Positions 25,574 to 33,903 of a stretch of 64,000 nt of DNA are shown one piece after another. Source of the DNA: Sphingobacterium sp. SGR-19. GTDB taxonomy: Bacteria > Bacteroidota > Bacteroidia > Sphingobacteriales > Sphingobacteriaceae. Below the pieces are notes generated by a model, which was not told the origin of the DNA, did no database searches, and saw nothing but the letters and a program-made list of their open reading frames with translations. Within the stretch, counting starts at the first letter, position 1, and every line of letters starts with the position of its first letter. Both the position numbers and the translations under genes were made by a program. The stretch spans positions 293,003 to 357,002 of the forward strand of contig NZ_JAAKGS010000004.1 in NCBI RefSeq assembly GCF_011043555.1. The letters are read 5' to 3'.

Positions 25574-25948
25574 ATGACCCTATTACCGGATTTTTACCGA
25601 GTGGAGAATATCCTATCTTCATCCAAGAATGCATATGTTGCAGCGGTGCACTTGAACCCCGCCCATCCCATATTTGTAGGTCATTTTCCAGATAATCCGG
25701 TCGCTCCGGGGGTATGTATGATGCAGATATTAAAAGAGTTGGTAGAAGAAGTTGAACAAAAATCACTCTTTTTAGCACATGCATCAAATGTGAAATTTAC
25801 GGCCTTGATAAATCCTAATGAAAACGCTGTTCTGCAATTTGATTTTGAAATCTCGCATGATGAAGAAGGGCAGATAAAAGTAAAGAATACAACGACTTTT
25901 GGAGAGACAATTGCACTAAAATTGACGAATACGTATAGGATCGTGTAG
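25574..25948 (+). CDS. 3-hydroxyacyl-ACP dehydratase, FabZ-like hot-dog
   Basis: 124 residues with the dehydratase signature HPIFVGHFPDNPVAPG: catalytic His37 in GHFP, followed by the hot-dog helix VCMMQILKELVEE. Expected to dehydrate the beta-hydroxy intermediate and create each double bond of the polyene. Short compared with FabZ (about 150). No matching ketoreductase is encoded in the window. Confidence 0.82.
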   Translation: MTLLPDFYRVENILSSSKNAYVAAVHLNPAHPIFVGHFPDNPVAPGVCMMQILKELVEEVEQKSLFLAHASNVKFTALINPNENAVLQFDFEISHDEEGQIKVKNTTTFGETIALKLTNTYRIV

Positions 25949-25963
25949 GCGGAAAAATTTGAT

Positions 25964-25971
25964 TATTTTTG
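25964..25971 (+). promoter_or_regulatory. Possible internal -7 box
   Basis: TATTTTTG, 28 bp before the ATG of the glycosyltransferase-DUF2062 gene, in a 50-bp gap. No good -33 box. It may give the transport and tailoring genes extra expression. Confidence 0.35.
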
Positions 25972-25999
25972 TGAATATTGTAATGCGCATGTTGGAAAA

Positions 26000-27184
26000 A
26001 TGATTGAACGCGAGACGATAACAAGAGAAATAGAACGTTTGGGCATTGTCGTTATTATACCGACGTATAATAATGAAAAAACCTTAAAACGCGTATTGGA
26101 TGGTGTGCTTCTATACACCCCTCATGTCATTGTCATCAACGATGGATCTACCGACACAACATCAACGATCCTGAATCAATATCCACAAATCGAAGTTATC
26201 ACGTCGACGCGTAATCAAGGGAAAGGTATGGCCTTGCGAAAGGGAATAAAGCGGGCCAGAGACCGACATTTTCAGTACGCGATAACCATTGATTCCGACG
26301 GACAGCATTACCCATCTGATATGCTGGTGTTTGTTGACGCTATTGCTAAAGCAACCCAACCCGTGTTATTGATCGGAAGTCGGAATATGAACCAAGATGC
26401 GGTGCCGCGAAAGAGCAGTTTTGGAAACAAATTCTCCAATTTTTGGTTTTGGTTTGAAACCGGCATTAAGCTGACCGATACCCAATCGGGGTTTCGGGCG
26501 TATCCTTTAGCAGCTATATCCCAGCAATTCTATACCCGCAAATTTGAATTTGAGATTGAAATCATCGTTCGGGCAGCTTGGCGAGGTGTTGATGTGCAGA
26601 ATGTGCCCGTTCAAGTGCTGTACGATCCGAGCGAACGTGTTTCCCATTTTCGCCCCTTTAAAGACTTTACGCGTATTAGTATCTTGAATACCGTATTGGT
26701 GTTTTTAACTTTTTTTTATATCCTACCACGTAACTTTTTTCGGAGTTTCAAAAAAAAAAGATGGTCTGACTTCGTTAAAGAAAATATATTGGGCAGTACC
26801 GATTCCCCAATAAAGAAAGCGCTGTCTATCGGTTTAGGCGTTTTCATGGGGATAGCGCCCTTTTGGGGATTTCAGACGGCAATAACGATCACATTGGCGG
26901 TTTTCCTACGCTTGAACAAGGTACTTGCTTTCGTTTTTTCCAATATCAGTTTTGCTCCATTCATCCCATTGGTTATTTATGCTTCTTTGCTGGTAGGCGG
27001 AATGGTCTATCCATCTTCCACCACGTTTAAGCTCGATGGCGTATCCTTAGATACTATTAAATCCCACCTTTGGCAATATATTATAGGCAGCTTTATTCTC
27101 GCTAGCGGAATGGCGATACTCATTGGCTCTTTCAGTTACTTTTTTATAAAACTATATCGGCAGAAAGCTGTTTCAACACCATAA
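26000..27184 (+). CDS. GT2 glycosyltransferase fused to DUF2062
   Basis: 394 residues. Residues about 12-230 are a family 2 glycosyltransferase: VVIIPTYNNEKTLKRVLDG, NDGSTDTT, the DSDGQHYP metal-binding motif, and TQSGFRAYP typical of dolichyl-phosphate-mannose-synthase-like enzymes. Residues about 260-390 form a DUF2062 membrane domain with ALSIGLGVFMGIAPFWGFQ and several helices. Likely transfers a sugar to a lipid at the inner membrane. Its TAA overlaps the ATG of the MMPL gene. Confidence 0.88.
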   Translation: MIERETITREIERLGIVVIIPTYNNEKTLKRVLDGVLLYTPHVIVINDGSTDTTSTILNQYPQIEVITSTRNQGKGMALRKGIKRARDRHFQYAITIDSDGQHYPSDMLVFVDAIAKATQPVLLIGSRNMNQDAVPRKSSFGNKFSNFWFWFETGIKLTDTQSGFRAYPLAAISQQFYTRKFEFEIEIIVRAAWRGVDVQNVPVQVLYDPSERVSHFRPFKDFTRISILNTVLVFLTFFYILPRNFFRSFKKKRWSDFVKENILGSTDSPIKKALSIGLGVFMGIAPFWGFQTAITITLAVFLRLNKVLAFVFSNISFAPFIPLVIYASLLVGGMVYPSSTTFKLDGVSLDTIKSHLWQYIIGSFILASGMAILIGSFSYFFIKLYRQKAVSTP

Positions 27185-30100
27185 TGGAGGATATATTCTA
27201 CCATATCTATACTTGGGTACAACGTAATAAACTCCTTGCTGCTTTCGTTGCGTTATTGTTTTTAGCGGGCTGCGGTCTGCTGGCTTCCAAGCTTCGTTTT
27301 GAAGAGGATATCACCCAGATTATCCCGAAAAATGAGCGAACAGATGAATTCTCGAAGGCACTAAAGCAAATTAATTTTGCGGATAAAATAACGGTTTTAA
27401 TGGAAAAGGACGAAGCGTCCGAGCCCACTGTGTTGACGGCAATCGCTGGCGCATTTATAGATTCCATGGAGACAGACAGTACCTATATCCGTGGGATCAC
27501 GGGTAGAATTGAGCAAGAAGAGATGGAGGGTACGTATGATTTTGTGTACCAAAACCTACCGCTGTTTTTAGATGAAAGGGATTATCGCACGATAGCAGAG
27601 CGATTACAACCCGATTCTATCGCAGAACGTATATCGGAAAATTACCGTACGTTGATTTCGCCCACGGGTCTTGTCATGCGGAACTTTATTCAGAAGGATC
27701 CATTAGGATTGGCTTTATTGGGGTTGAAAAAAATGCAACAGCATACGGTGGGCGAGAATTTTATGCTGTATGATGGTTTTGTGGCCACCAAAGACACGAG
27801 CCAGTTGTTACTTTTTCTGGATCCGACCTTTCAAGGTGCAGATACGGAGCATAATACAGCTCTCGTAGAGCATCTTAATCGTTTACGGGAGGTATTGCAG
27901 CAGCAAGCGGAGCAAAAAGTCACGATTTCCTATTATGGAACGGCTTTTATTGCAGTAGCGAACGCCAAACAGATCAAAACGGATATTTCAACGACAGTGC
28001 TGATTTCGATGTCGGTATTAATGCTTCTACTTATCCTTTTCTATCGAAAAATTTATATTCCGCTACTTGTTTTTATACCAACTGTTTTTGCAGCCTTATT
28101 TGGCATGGCCTGCCTTTATCTTTACAAGCCTGTTATTTCAGCCATATCACTCAGTGTAGCTGCCGTGTTGATTGGAATTACCATTGACTATGCTTTACAT
28201 ATCCTAACCCACTATAAAAAATCAGGTAATATCCGTGCGCTTTACCGTGAACTGACGCGTCCACTATTGATGAGCGGAGCGACGAATGCCGTCGTATTTC
28301 TATGCTTGTTATTTGTACATTCGGAAGCGTTGGTGGATTTGGGCATCTTTGCATCGATATGTATTTTTTCGTCGGCTGTTTTTACATTGCTCATCGTCCC
28401 GCACCTTTATCGTCCAAAACAAGAACTTCGGCATAATTCGGTATTGGACAAATTGGCGGCATTCCCTTTTGAGCGAAGTAAGGTGCTGATTGCTGTTTGT
28501 TTGGTGTTGATCGTGTTGAGTTGCTTCACCAGCGGCCGGGTAGGTTATAATAATAATCTGGCTGATTTAAATTTTGTGCCAAAAGCGTTGCAGCAAATGG
28601 AGCATAAATTGGATAAGCTTACCAATACGTCCTCTAAATCTGTATACTTAGTTTCTACAGGAGAGACCTTTGAAGATGCGGCGCAAAAGACCGATCGGTT
28701 GATGTCAAATCTGAACGCGGCAAAAACCAGAAAAGAAATTGTGGATTATAATGGCTTGATTACACCGCTATCCGCTGCTTTACAGCAGGAGAAGATTAAC
28801 AAATGGAATCAGTTTTGGGAAAGGCAGCATACGGGTAATCTCATCTCCCGTTTACAAAAAGAAGGCGAAAAATATGGTTTTGAAGCGGAAACGCACGCCG
28901 ATTTTTATGCGTTATTGAAGGAACAGCCGAAAGCGTTAGGATGGCATGATTTTCAATTGCAACGCGCGTTGGGATTATCGGATTTTGTCGCCGAGCGGAA
29001 TGGTTTCTTTACTATTTCCACCCTAGTGAAGCTGGATGATGCTAAACGGGAACCGTTTCTTCGCGCTATGGAGAAAAATGCAGATGTTTTGGTTGTTGAT
29101 CGCCAAAACATGAACGAAACGTTTTTAGGGCAATTGCGCGATGATTTCAACCGTTTGGTAAGCTATTCTTTCTTTGCGGTACTTTTTATACTTTGGGTGT
29201 TTTTTCGTCGGCTAGAGCTGGTTTTGCTGAGCGCAATTCCTATCGGTCTCACCGGATTGGTCACCGCAGGGCTCATGGGGTTGTTCGGGTTGGAATTTAA
29301 TATATTTAGTGCGATCGTGTGTACGTTGGTTTTTGGACATGGCGTAGATTTTAGCATATTTATGACGGCCGCTTTGCAGAAACAATACAGTACAGGAAAG
29401 GATACGTTGCAAACCTATCGCACCTCGATCTTACTGGCCGTATTAACAACGGTACTGGCGATTGGCGCCTTGGTATTCGCTAAACACCCGGCACTGTTGT
29501 CCATTGCATCTGTTTCCTTGATAGGGGTGTTTGCCGCTGTCATGATTACCTTCGTATTCTACCCTATCTTGTTTCATTTCTTTATTTCCAACCGCGCGAA
29601 ACAGGGTAAGTCTCCCTTTACGATCACGATCCTTTTATTGTCTTTGTTGTTTTTTGCTTATTACGGCATAGGATGTTTGGTCGTTTCCTTTTTTGGTCGG
29701 GTGATCGTGTTTATTTTACCATTATCAAAGGAAAAGAAAGACGCATTTTTTAGAAAAACGATGTCGGCATTTATGAAGTCCGTGCTATACCTCCATCCGC
29801 AGACAAAGCATAAGACGATGAATGTGTACGGCGAAACATTTGATAAACCCGCTGTTATTATTTCCAATCATAGTTCATTTCTCGATACCCTATCCCTTGG
29901 TATGCTTGTTCCGAAGAGTATTTTTCTGGTAAACGATTGGGTCTGGAATTCTCCTGTTTTTGGCAAGGCAGTAAAAGCGTTAGGGTTTTATCCCGTGAGT
30001 CAAGGATTGGAAAAGGGGGTGGATGTCCTTCGGGAGAAAGTAGCACAAGGTTATTCGTTGATTGTGTTTCCGGAAGGCACCCGTTCTTATGAGAATGTCG

Positions 30101-30831
30101 TAAAGCGTTTTCACAAAGGTGCTTTTTATCTTGCGGAGCAGCTGCAGCTGGATATCCTGCCTATCTATCTTTTGGGGAATGGCGACGTATTGCCTAAAGG
30201 TGATGTGCTTATTTTCGGAGGAACCATGACTCCGGTGATCGGAGAGCGTATACGCCCGGATGATGGGTCCTTCGGTAACGGCTATCTGGAACGAACCAAA
30301 CGTATTATGCGGCACTTCCGACAGCAATATAGTGCGTGGCGCCGAAAAGAAGAAGATGTGTTCTATTTCCGAAAGAAAATACAACTTGCTTATTATTACA
30401 AGGACGAAGATATTTTACGGTTGGTAACGCAGAACATAGCACAATTTGCTGCTCATTATCATGAACTTCATCGGTACTTGGGTGACACTGTACGAGTAGC
30501 CCATCTTTCGGATACGCATGGCGAATTCGATTATCTGTTGTCCTTGCAGAGCGGAAATCGGAAAATGCTGGGTATCATTGCAGATCAAGAGAAACGTGCA
30601 GTGGCGGAGAGTATTTATTGGATAAAACAGCGCCAAGTTCGTTTTGCACCGTATATAGCAGAGGGGTATACCGTACTTGTTATCCATCCGTTGATCGAGA
30701 TAGCTAGTTTACCCGTTTCGCTTTTGGAGACCTTTGAAGAAATCTATACCTTTAGGACAGCGCATCCATTGCTAGCTTTAAGATGGAAGGAAGATGAGCT
30801 GTCTGATTCATTGTTTCGCTACTATACATGA
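27184..30831 (+). CDS. MMPL transporter fused to PlsC acyltransferase and a degenerate methyltransferase-like tail
   Basis: 1215 residues. Residues 1 to about 810 are an RND/MMPL exporter: N-terminal helix, periplasmic loop with EEDITQIIPKNERTDEF, two bundles of helices around IGITIDYALHILTHY and VFGHGVDFSIFMTAAL. Residues about 880-1080 are a lysophospholipid acyltransferase with NHSSFLD (His896, Asp901) and FPEGTRS (963-968). The last about 130 residues align in place with the methyltransferase of similar Bacteroidota three-domain proteins, but the SAM motif is not recognisable (VRVAHLSDTHGEFDYLLSL). Probable role: acylation and export of the polyene lipid. ATGA overlap with the next gene. 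Confidence 0.88.
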   Translation: MEDIFYHIYTWVQRNKLLAAFVALLFLAGCGLLASKLRFEEDITQIIPKNERTDEFSKALKQINFADKITVLMEKDEASEPTVLTAIAGAFIDSMETDSTYIRGITGRIEQEEMEGTYDFVYQNLPLFLDERDYRTIAERLQPDSIAERISENYRTLISPTGLVMRNFIQKDPLGLALLGLKKMQQHTVGENFMLYDGFVATKDTSQLLLFLDPTFQGADTEHNTALVEHLNRLREVLQQQAEQKVTISYYGTAFIAVANAKQIKTDISTTVLISMSVLMLLLILFYRKIYIPLLVFIPTVFAALFGMACLYLYKPVISAISLSVAAVLIGITIDYALHILTHYKKSGNIRALYRELTRPLLMSGATNAVVFLCLLFVHSEALVDLGIFASICIFSSAVFTLLIVPHLYRPKQELRHNSVLDKLAAFPFERSKVLIAVCLVLIVLSCFTSGRVGYNNNLADLNFVPKALQQMEHKLDKLTNTSSKSVYLVSTGETFEDAAQKTDRLMSNLNAAKTRKEIVDYNGLITPLSAALQQEKINKWNQFWERQHTGNLISRLQKEGEKYGFEAETHADFYALLKEQPKALGWHDFQLQRALGLSDFVAERNGFFTISTLVKLDDAKREPFLRAMEKNADVLVVDRQNMNETFLGQLRDDFNRLVSYSFFAVLFILWVFFRRLELVLLSAIPIGLTGLVTAGLMGLFGLEFNIFSAIVCTLVFGHGVDFSIFMTAALQKQYSTGKDTLQTYRTSILLAVLTTVLAIGALVFAKHPALLSIASVSLIGVFAAVMITFVFYPILFHFFISNRAKQGKSPFTITILLLSLLFFAYYGIGCLVVSFFGRVIVFILPLSKEKKDAFFRKTMSAFMKSVLYLHPQTKHKTMNVYGETFDKPAVIISNHSSFLDTLSLGMLVPKSIFLVNDWVWNSPVFGKAVKALGFYPVSQGLEKGVDVLREKVAQGYSLIVFPEGTRSYENVVKRFHKGAFYLAEQLQLDILPIYLLGNGDVLPKGDVLIFGGTMTPVIGERIRPDDGSFGNGYLERTKRIMRHFRQQYSAWRRKEEDVFYFRKKIQLAYYYKDEDILRLVTQNIAQFAAHYHELHRYLGDTVRVAHLSDTHGEFDYLLSLQSGNRKMLGIIADQEKRAVAESIYWIKQRQVRFAPYIAEGYTVLVIHPLIEIASLPVSLLETFEEIYTFRTAHPLLALRWKEDELSDSLFRYYT

Positions 30832-32354
30832 CCGAAGGAACACATAAACAATATGACGCCGTTATCGTAGGTAGCGGGCTCGGAGGCTTGGTGTCAGCAG
30901 TTATACTGGCAAAGGAAGGGTTACGGGTCTGTGTATTGGAAAAAAATAACCAATTTGGAGGGAATTTGCAAACGTTTTCCCGCGATAAGAAAGTATTCGA
31001 TACGGGTGTGCACTATATCGGAGGCTTGGCAGAAGGACAGAACTTACATCGTTATTTTTCCTATCTGGGGATTATGCCTCATCTTCGACTGGAGCGTATG
31101 CCGAAAGTTTTTGACCAGATTTGTTTTGGCGACGAAGAGGAGTGTTACCCCATAGCGCAGGGCTACGATGCATTTGTGGATTGTTTATCGGCGTCCTTTC
31201 CGGCCGAGCGGTCAGCATTGCTAAGATATGTTGCCGATTTACAATATACGTGCAAAGCGTTCCCATTATATGATGCGGAAGATGGAGCGGGTTATGCATC
31301 GGAAGTTATAAGCCTAAGTGTTAAGGATTATTTTAGAGGATTAACGGATAATGAACGTTTGCGTGCGGTATTGGTCGGAAATAATTTCCTATATGCGGGC
31401 GAGGACGATAAAACGCCCTTTTATGTGCATGCACTCGCTGTCAATTCTTATCTCCAAAGTGCTTATAAATGTGTACTTGGTGGTAGTCAAATCAGTAAAT
31501 TACTGATTCGTGAACTGCGGAAATTAAATGGAGAGGCTTATAAACGCGAAGAAGTTGTAAAACTGGAGATCGAGAATGGACGGGTCTGCCGTGCAATAAC
31601 ACACAGCGGAAACCATGTTCACGGGGATCTGTTTATCATGAATGTTGATCCGAAAAGGGCGTTGCAACTGGTCGGAAAAGAATATTTTCGAAAGGCTTTT
31701 TATGACCGTATCCAGGCGTTACCTGTTACGACGTCTTCGTTTAGTTTACATGCGGTTTTACTACCCGGACAGGTTCGATATAAAGCCCATAATGTTTATT
31801 ACCATCAAAACGCTCATGCTGTTTGGCATGAAACGACTTATAAAGAAGATGAGTGGGCAAATATGTTTATGTTATCGATGACAGAAGATCCTCGACATCC
31901 GGGCTATGCAGACACCTTTACGGCGTTGACCTATATGCATTTTGATGAAGTGAAGGCTTGGGCGGATACGATAAACACGGTGGTTCATCCAACGGATCGA
32001 GGGGAGACGTATGAAATTTTTAAAAGGAATAAAACGGAACAGTTATTGAAGAAACTGAAGCATCGTTTTCCGGAATTGCTCGACGCTGTCAACAAGACGT
32101 ATGTATCGACTCCTTTATCGTATCGGGATTATATCGGAACGTATAAAGGGAATCTGTATGGTCATATAAAAGATGCCCGTGACCCCTTGAAGACGTTTAT
32201 CGCGCTGAAAACGAAAATAGAAAACCTGTATTTGACAGGGCATGGAGTATATATGCACGGTATTTTGGGCGTGACAGTGGGAGCTATAGCGACCTGTTCC
32301 GAAATATTGGGAAGATCGTATTTATTGGGGAAGATTACTGCTAAAGAGAAATAG
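30828..32354 (+). CDS. Phytoene-dehydrogenase-like FAD oxidoreductase
   Basis: 508 residues. FAD-binding motif AVIVGSGLGGLVSAVILAKE (glycines at 15-20), followed by NNQFGGNLQTFSRDKKVFDTG typical of the carotenoid-desaturase/isomerase superfamily, and a C-terminal LYLTGHGVYMHGILGVTVGA that closes the FAD site. Such proteins recur in Bacteroidota pigment clusters. Whether it desaturates, isomerises or saturates the product cannot be read from sequence. Overlaps the MMPL gene by four bases. Confidence 0.85.
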   Translation: MTEGTHKQYDAVIVGSGLGGLVSAVILAKEGLRVCVLEKNNQFGGNLQTFSRDKKVFDTGVHYIGGLAEGQNLHRYFSYLGIMPHLRLERMPKVFDQICFGDEEECYPIAQGYDAFVDCLSASFPAERSALLRYVADLQYTCKAFPLYDAEDGAGYASEVISLSVKDYFRGLTDNERLRAVLVGNNFLYAGEDDKTPFYVHALAVNSYLQSAYKCVLGGSQISKLLIRELRKLNGEAYKREEVVKLEIENGRVCRAITHSGNHVHGDLFIMNVDPKRALQLVGKEYFRKAFYDRIQALPVTTSSFSLHAVLLPGQVRYKAHNVYYHQNAHAVWHETTYKEDEWANMFMLSMTEDPRHPGYADTFTALTYMHFDEVKAWADTINTVVHPTDRGETYEIFKRNKTEQLLKKLKHRFPELLDAVNKTYVSTPLSYRDYIGTYKGNLYGHIKDARDPLKTFIALKTKIENLYLTGHGVYMHGILGVTVGAIATCSEILGRSYLLGKITAKEK

Positions 32355-32395
32355 GAGATAGTCCCCCTTTTGCAGGATATAGCGAATACTAAATC

Positions 32396-33688
32396 ATGAA
32401 ACAACAGATCATTATGGAGAGGCAATCGCCACAGGAAATTAAGGCTTATCAGGAGGAACTCTTACGAAGGCAATTGGTTTATCTGCGGGAGCATTCGCCG
32501 TATTATAAGCAACTGTTTGAAAGACATCATATGGATATCGATACGATTCGCACCATAGCCGATTTAGGGCGTATTCCGACAACAAGTAAAGATGATATCC
32601 AAGCGCATAACGATGATTTCTTTTGTGTCGAACGCGACAAGATTATAGATTATTGTTCCACGTCAGGAACATTGGGGAAGCCTGTAACTTTTGGGCTTAC
32701 GGATGAAGATCTGGAGCGTTTAGCTTATAACGAAATGCGGTCATTTCAAACGATCGGTGTGGAGCCAGGTGACGTGGTACAATTGATGACCACGATGGAC
32801 AGGCGATTTATGGCGGGATTGGCCTATTTTCTTGGCCTGCGGAAGCTCGGTGCTGGTATTTTGCGCGTTGGCTCTGGGATTCCGCAGTTGCAGTGGGACG
32901 TTATTTTACAGCATAAACCCCGATTTTTGATTGCCGTACCTTCGTTTTTATTAAAGATGATTGAATACGCCGAACAGCAGAATATTGATTACCGGAAGAC
33001 CAGTATAGAGGCTGTTTTGTGTATCGGAGAGTCTCTGCGGGATGCTTCGCTCCACGATTCTTTGCTGACAAAGCGTATATGCGAAAAGTGGCCGTTAAAA
33101 TTGTATTCTACCTACGCATCTACAGAAATGGGAGCCGCGTTTACGGAATGTGAAGCTTTTCAAGGCGGACATGTTCATGAAGATCTGATTATTACCGAAG
33201 TACTGGATGAGGAAGAGCAGCCCGTGCCTGATGGTGAGCCAGGTGAACTCGTTATCACGACCTTAGGCGTGCAGGGTGTTCCGTTGTTACGATTTAAAAC
33301 CGGCGATATTGTCCGCAGACATATCGCTCCGTGTAGTTGTGGGCGTAATACCTACCGGATTGGCCCGGTAGAGGGAAGAAAACAGCAGATGGTGAAATAT
33401 AAAGGGACAACCCTGTATCCACCCGCCATGCATGATCTACTGGCTGGCTTCCCCGAAATTGAACATCATGTCATCGAAATATCGCACAATGATATAGGGA
33501 CGGATGAAATTGTCATTTATATCAGTACAAAGGAGACAACCGAAGAATTCATGGTACAGATAAAAGACCACTTTCGCGCGAAATTGCGTGTGGCACCACA
33601 TGTAGAAAAGCGACCATCGGAAGAGCTACAGCGGATTATCTTTAATCCGCTGAGCCGTAAACCGATTACGTTTATTGATAAGAGGTAA
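32396..33688 (+). CDS. AMP-dependent ligase, phenylacetate-CoA-ligase type
   Basis: 430 residues. ANL-superfamily enzyme with the phosphate-binding STSGTLGKPVTFGLT, YASTEMGAAFTECE (adenine pocket) and RFKTGDIVRR, plus a short C-terminal domain. Expected to activate an aromatic acid as starter and load it onto CoA or ACP. This is the last gene of the cluster, 41 bp after the oxidoreductase, and is followed by hairpin 33694-33720 of repeat copy B. An ATG at 32414 (MERQSPQ) is an alternative start. Confidence 0.88.
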   Translation: MKQQIIMERQSPQEIKAYQEELLRRQLVYLREHSPYYKQLFERHHMDIDTIRTIADLGRIPTTSKDDIQAHNDDFFCVERDKIIDYCSTSGTLGKPVTFGLTDEDLERLAYNEMRSFQTIGVEPGDVVQLMTTMDRRFMAGLAYFLGLRKLGAGILRVGSGIPQLQWDVILQHKPRFLIAVPSFLLKMIEYAEQQNIDYRKTSIEAVLCIGESLRDASLHDSLLTKRICEKWPLKLYSTYASTEMGAAFTECEAFQGGHVHEDLIITEVLDEEEQPVPDGEPGELVITTLGVQGVPLLRFKTGDIVRRHIAPCSCGRNTYRIGPVEGRKQQMVKYKGTTLYPPAMHDLLAGFPEIEHHVIEISHNDIGTDEIVIYISTKETTEEFMVQIKDHFRAKLRVAPHVEKRPSEELQRIIFNPLSRKPITFIDKR

Positions 33689-33693
33689 TGCAT

Positions 33694-33900
33694 TTTCTTT
33701 TTTTACCTCAAAAAAAGAAACAAAAAAAATCGTCGCTTCAAATGTTTTACATTGGGGATAGTACTAAGAATAAGTTTGTGCAGTTGTAAAACATTTGGAT
33801 GCGACCTTTAGGGTTAAGGATGAGGTAGTGCAAATTTAACCACCCCGCCGGAAGTTGGACACGCTCGGAGGGGAAGGCGTAGATGAACGCAATCAAGAGT
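33694..33900. repeat. Interspersed structured repeat, copy B
   Basis: Hairpin TTTCTTTTTTT/AAAAAAAGAAA (33694-33704, 33710-33720) just behind the AMP ligase, then the core palindrome (arms 33732-33751 and 33785-33805, inner part AAATGTTTTACA/TGTAAAACATTT) with the conserved loop GGGATAGTACTAAGAATAAG, then a right-hand part with GTTAAGG. A segment CCACCCCGCC ... GGAGGGGAAGG (33840-33876) can form a further weak hairpin. It fills the gap between the convergent AMP ligase and susD genes and may terminate both. Confidence 0.75.
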
Positions 33901-33903
33901 TTT

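Noticed and set aside
17746..33688. Naming the cluster a flexirubin locus outright
   Set aside because: Flexirubin loci are expected to carry DarA/DarB-type resorcinol genes and an aromatic ammonia-lyase; none is seen here, so only aryl-polyene/flexirubin-like is supported.
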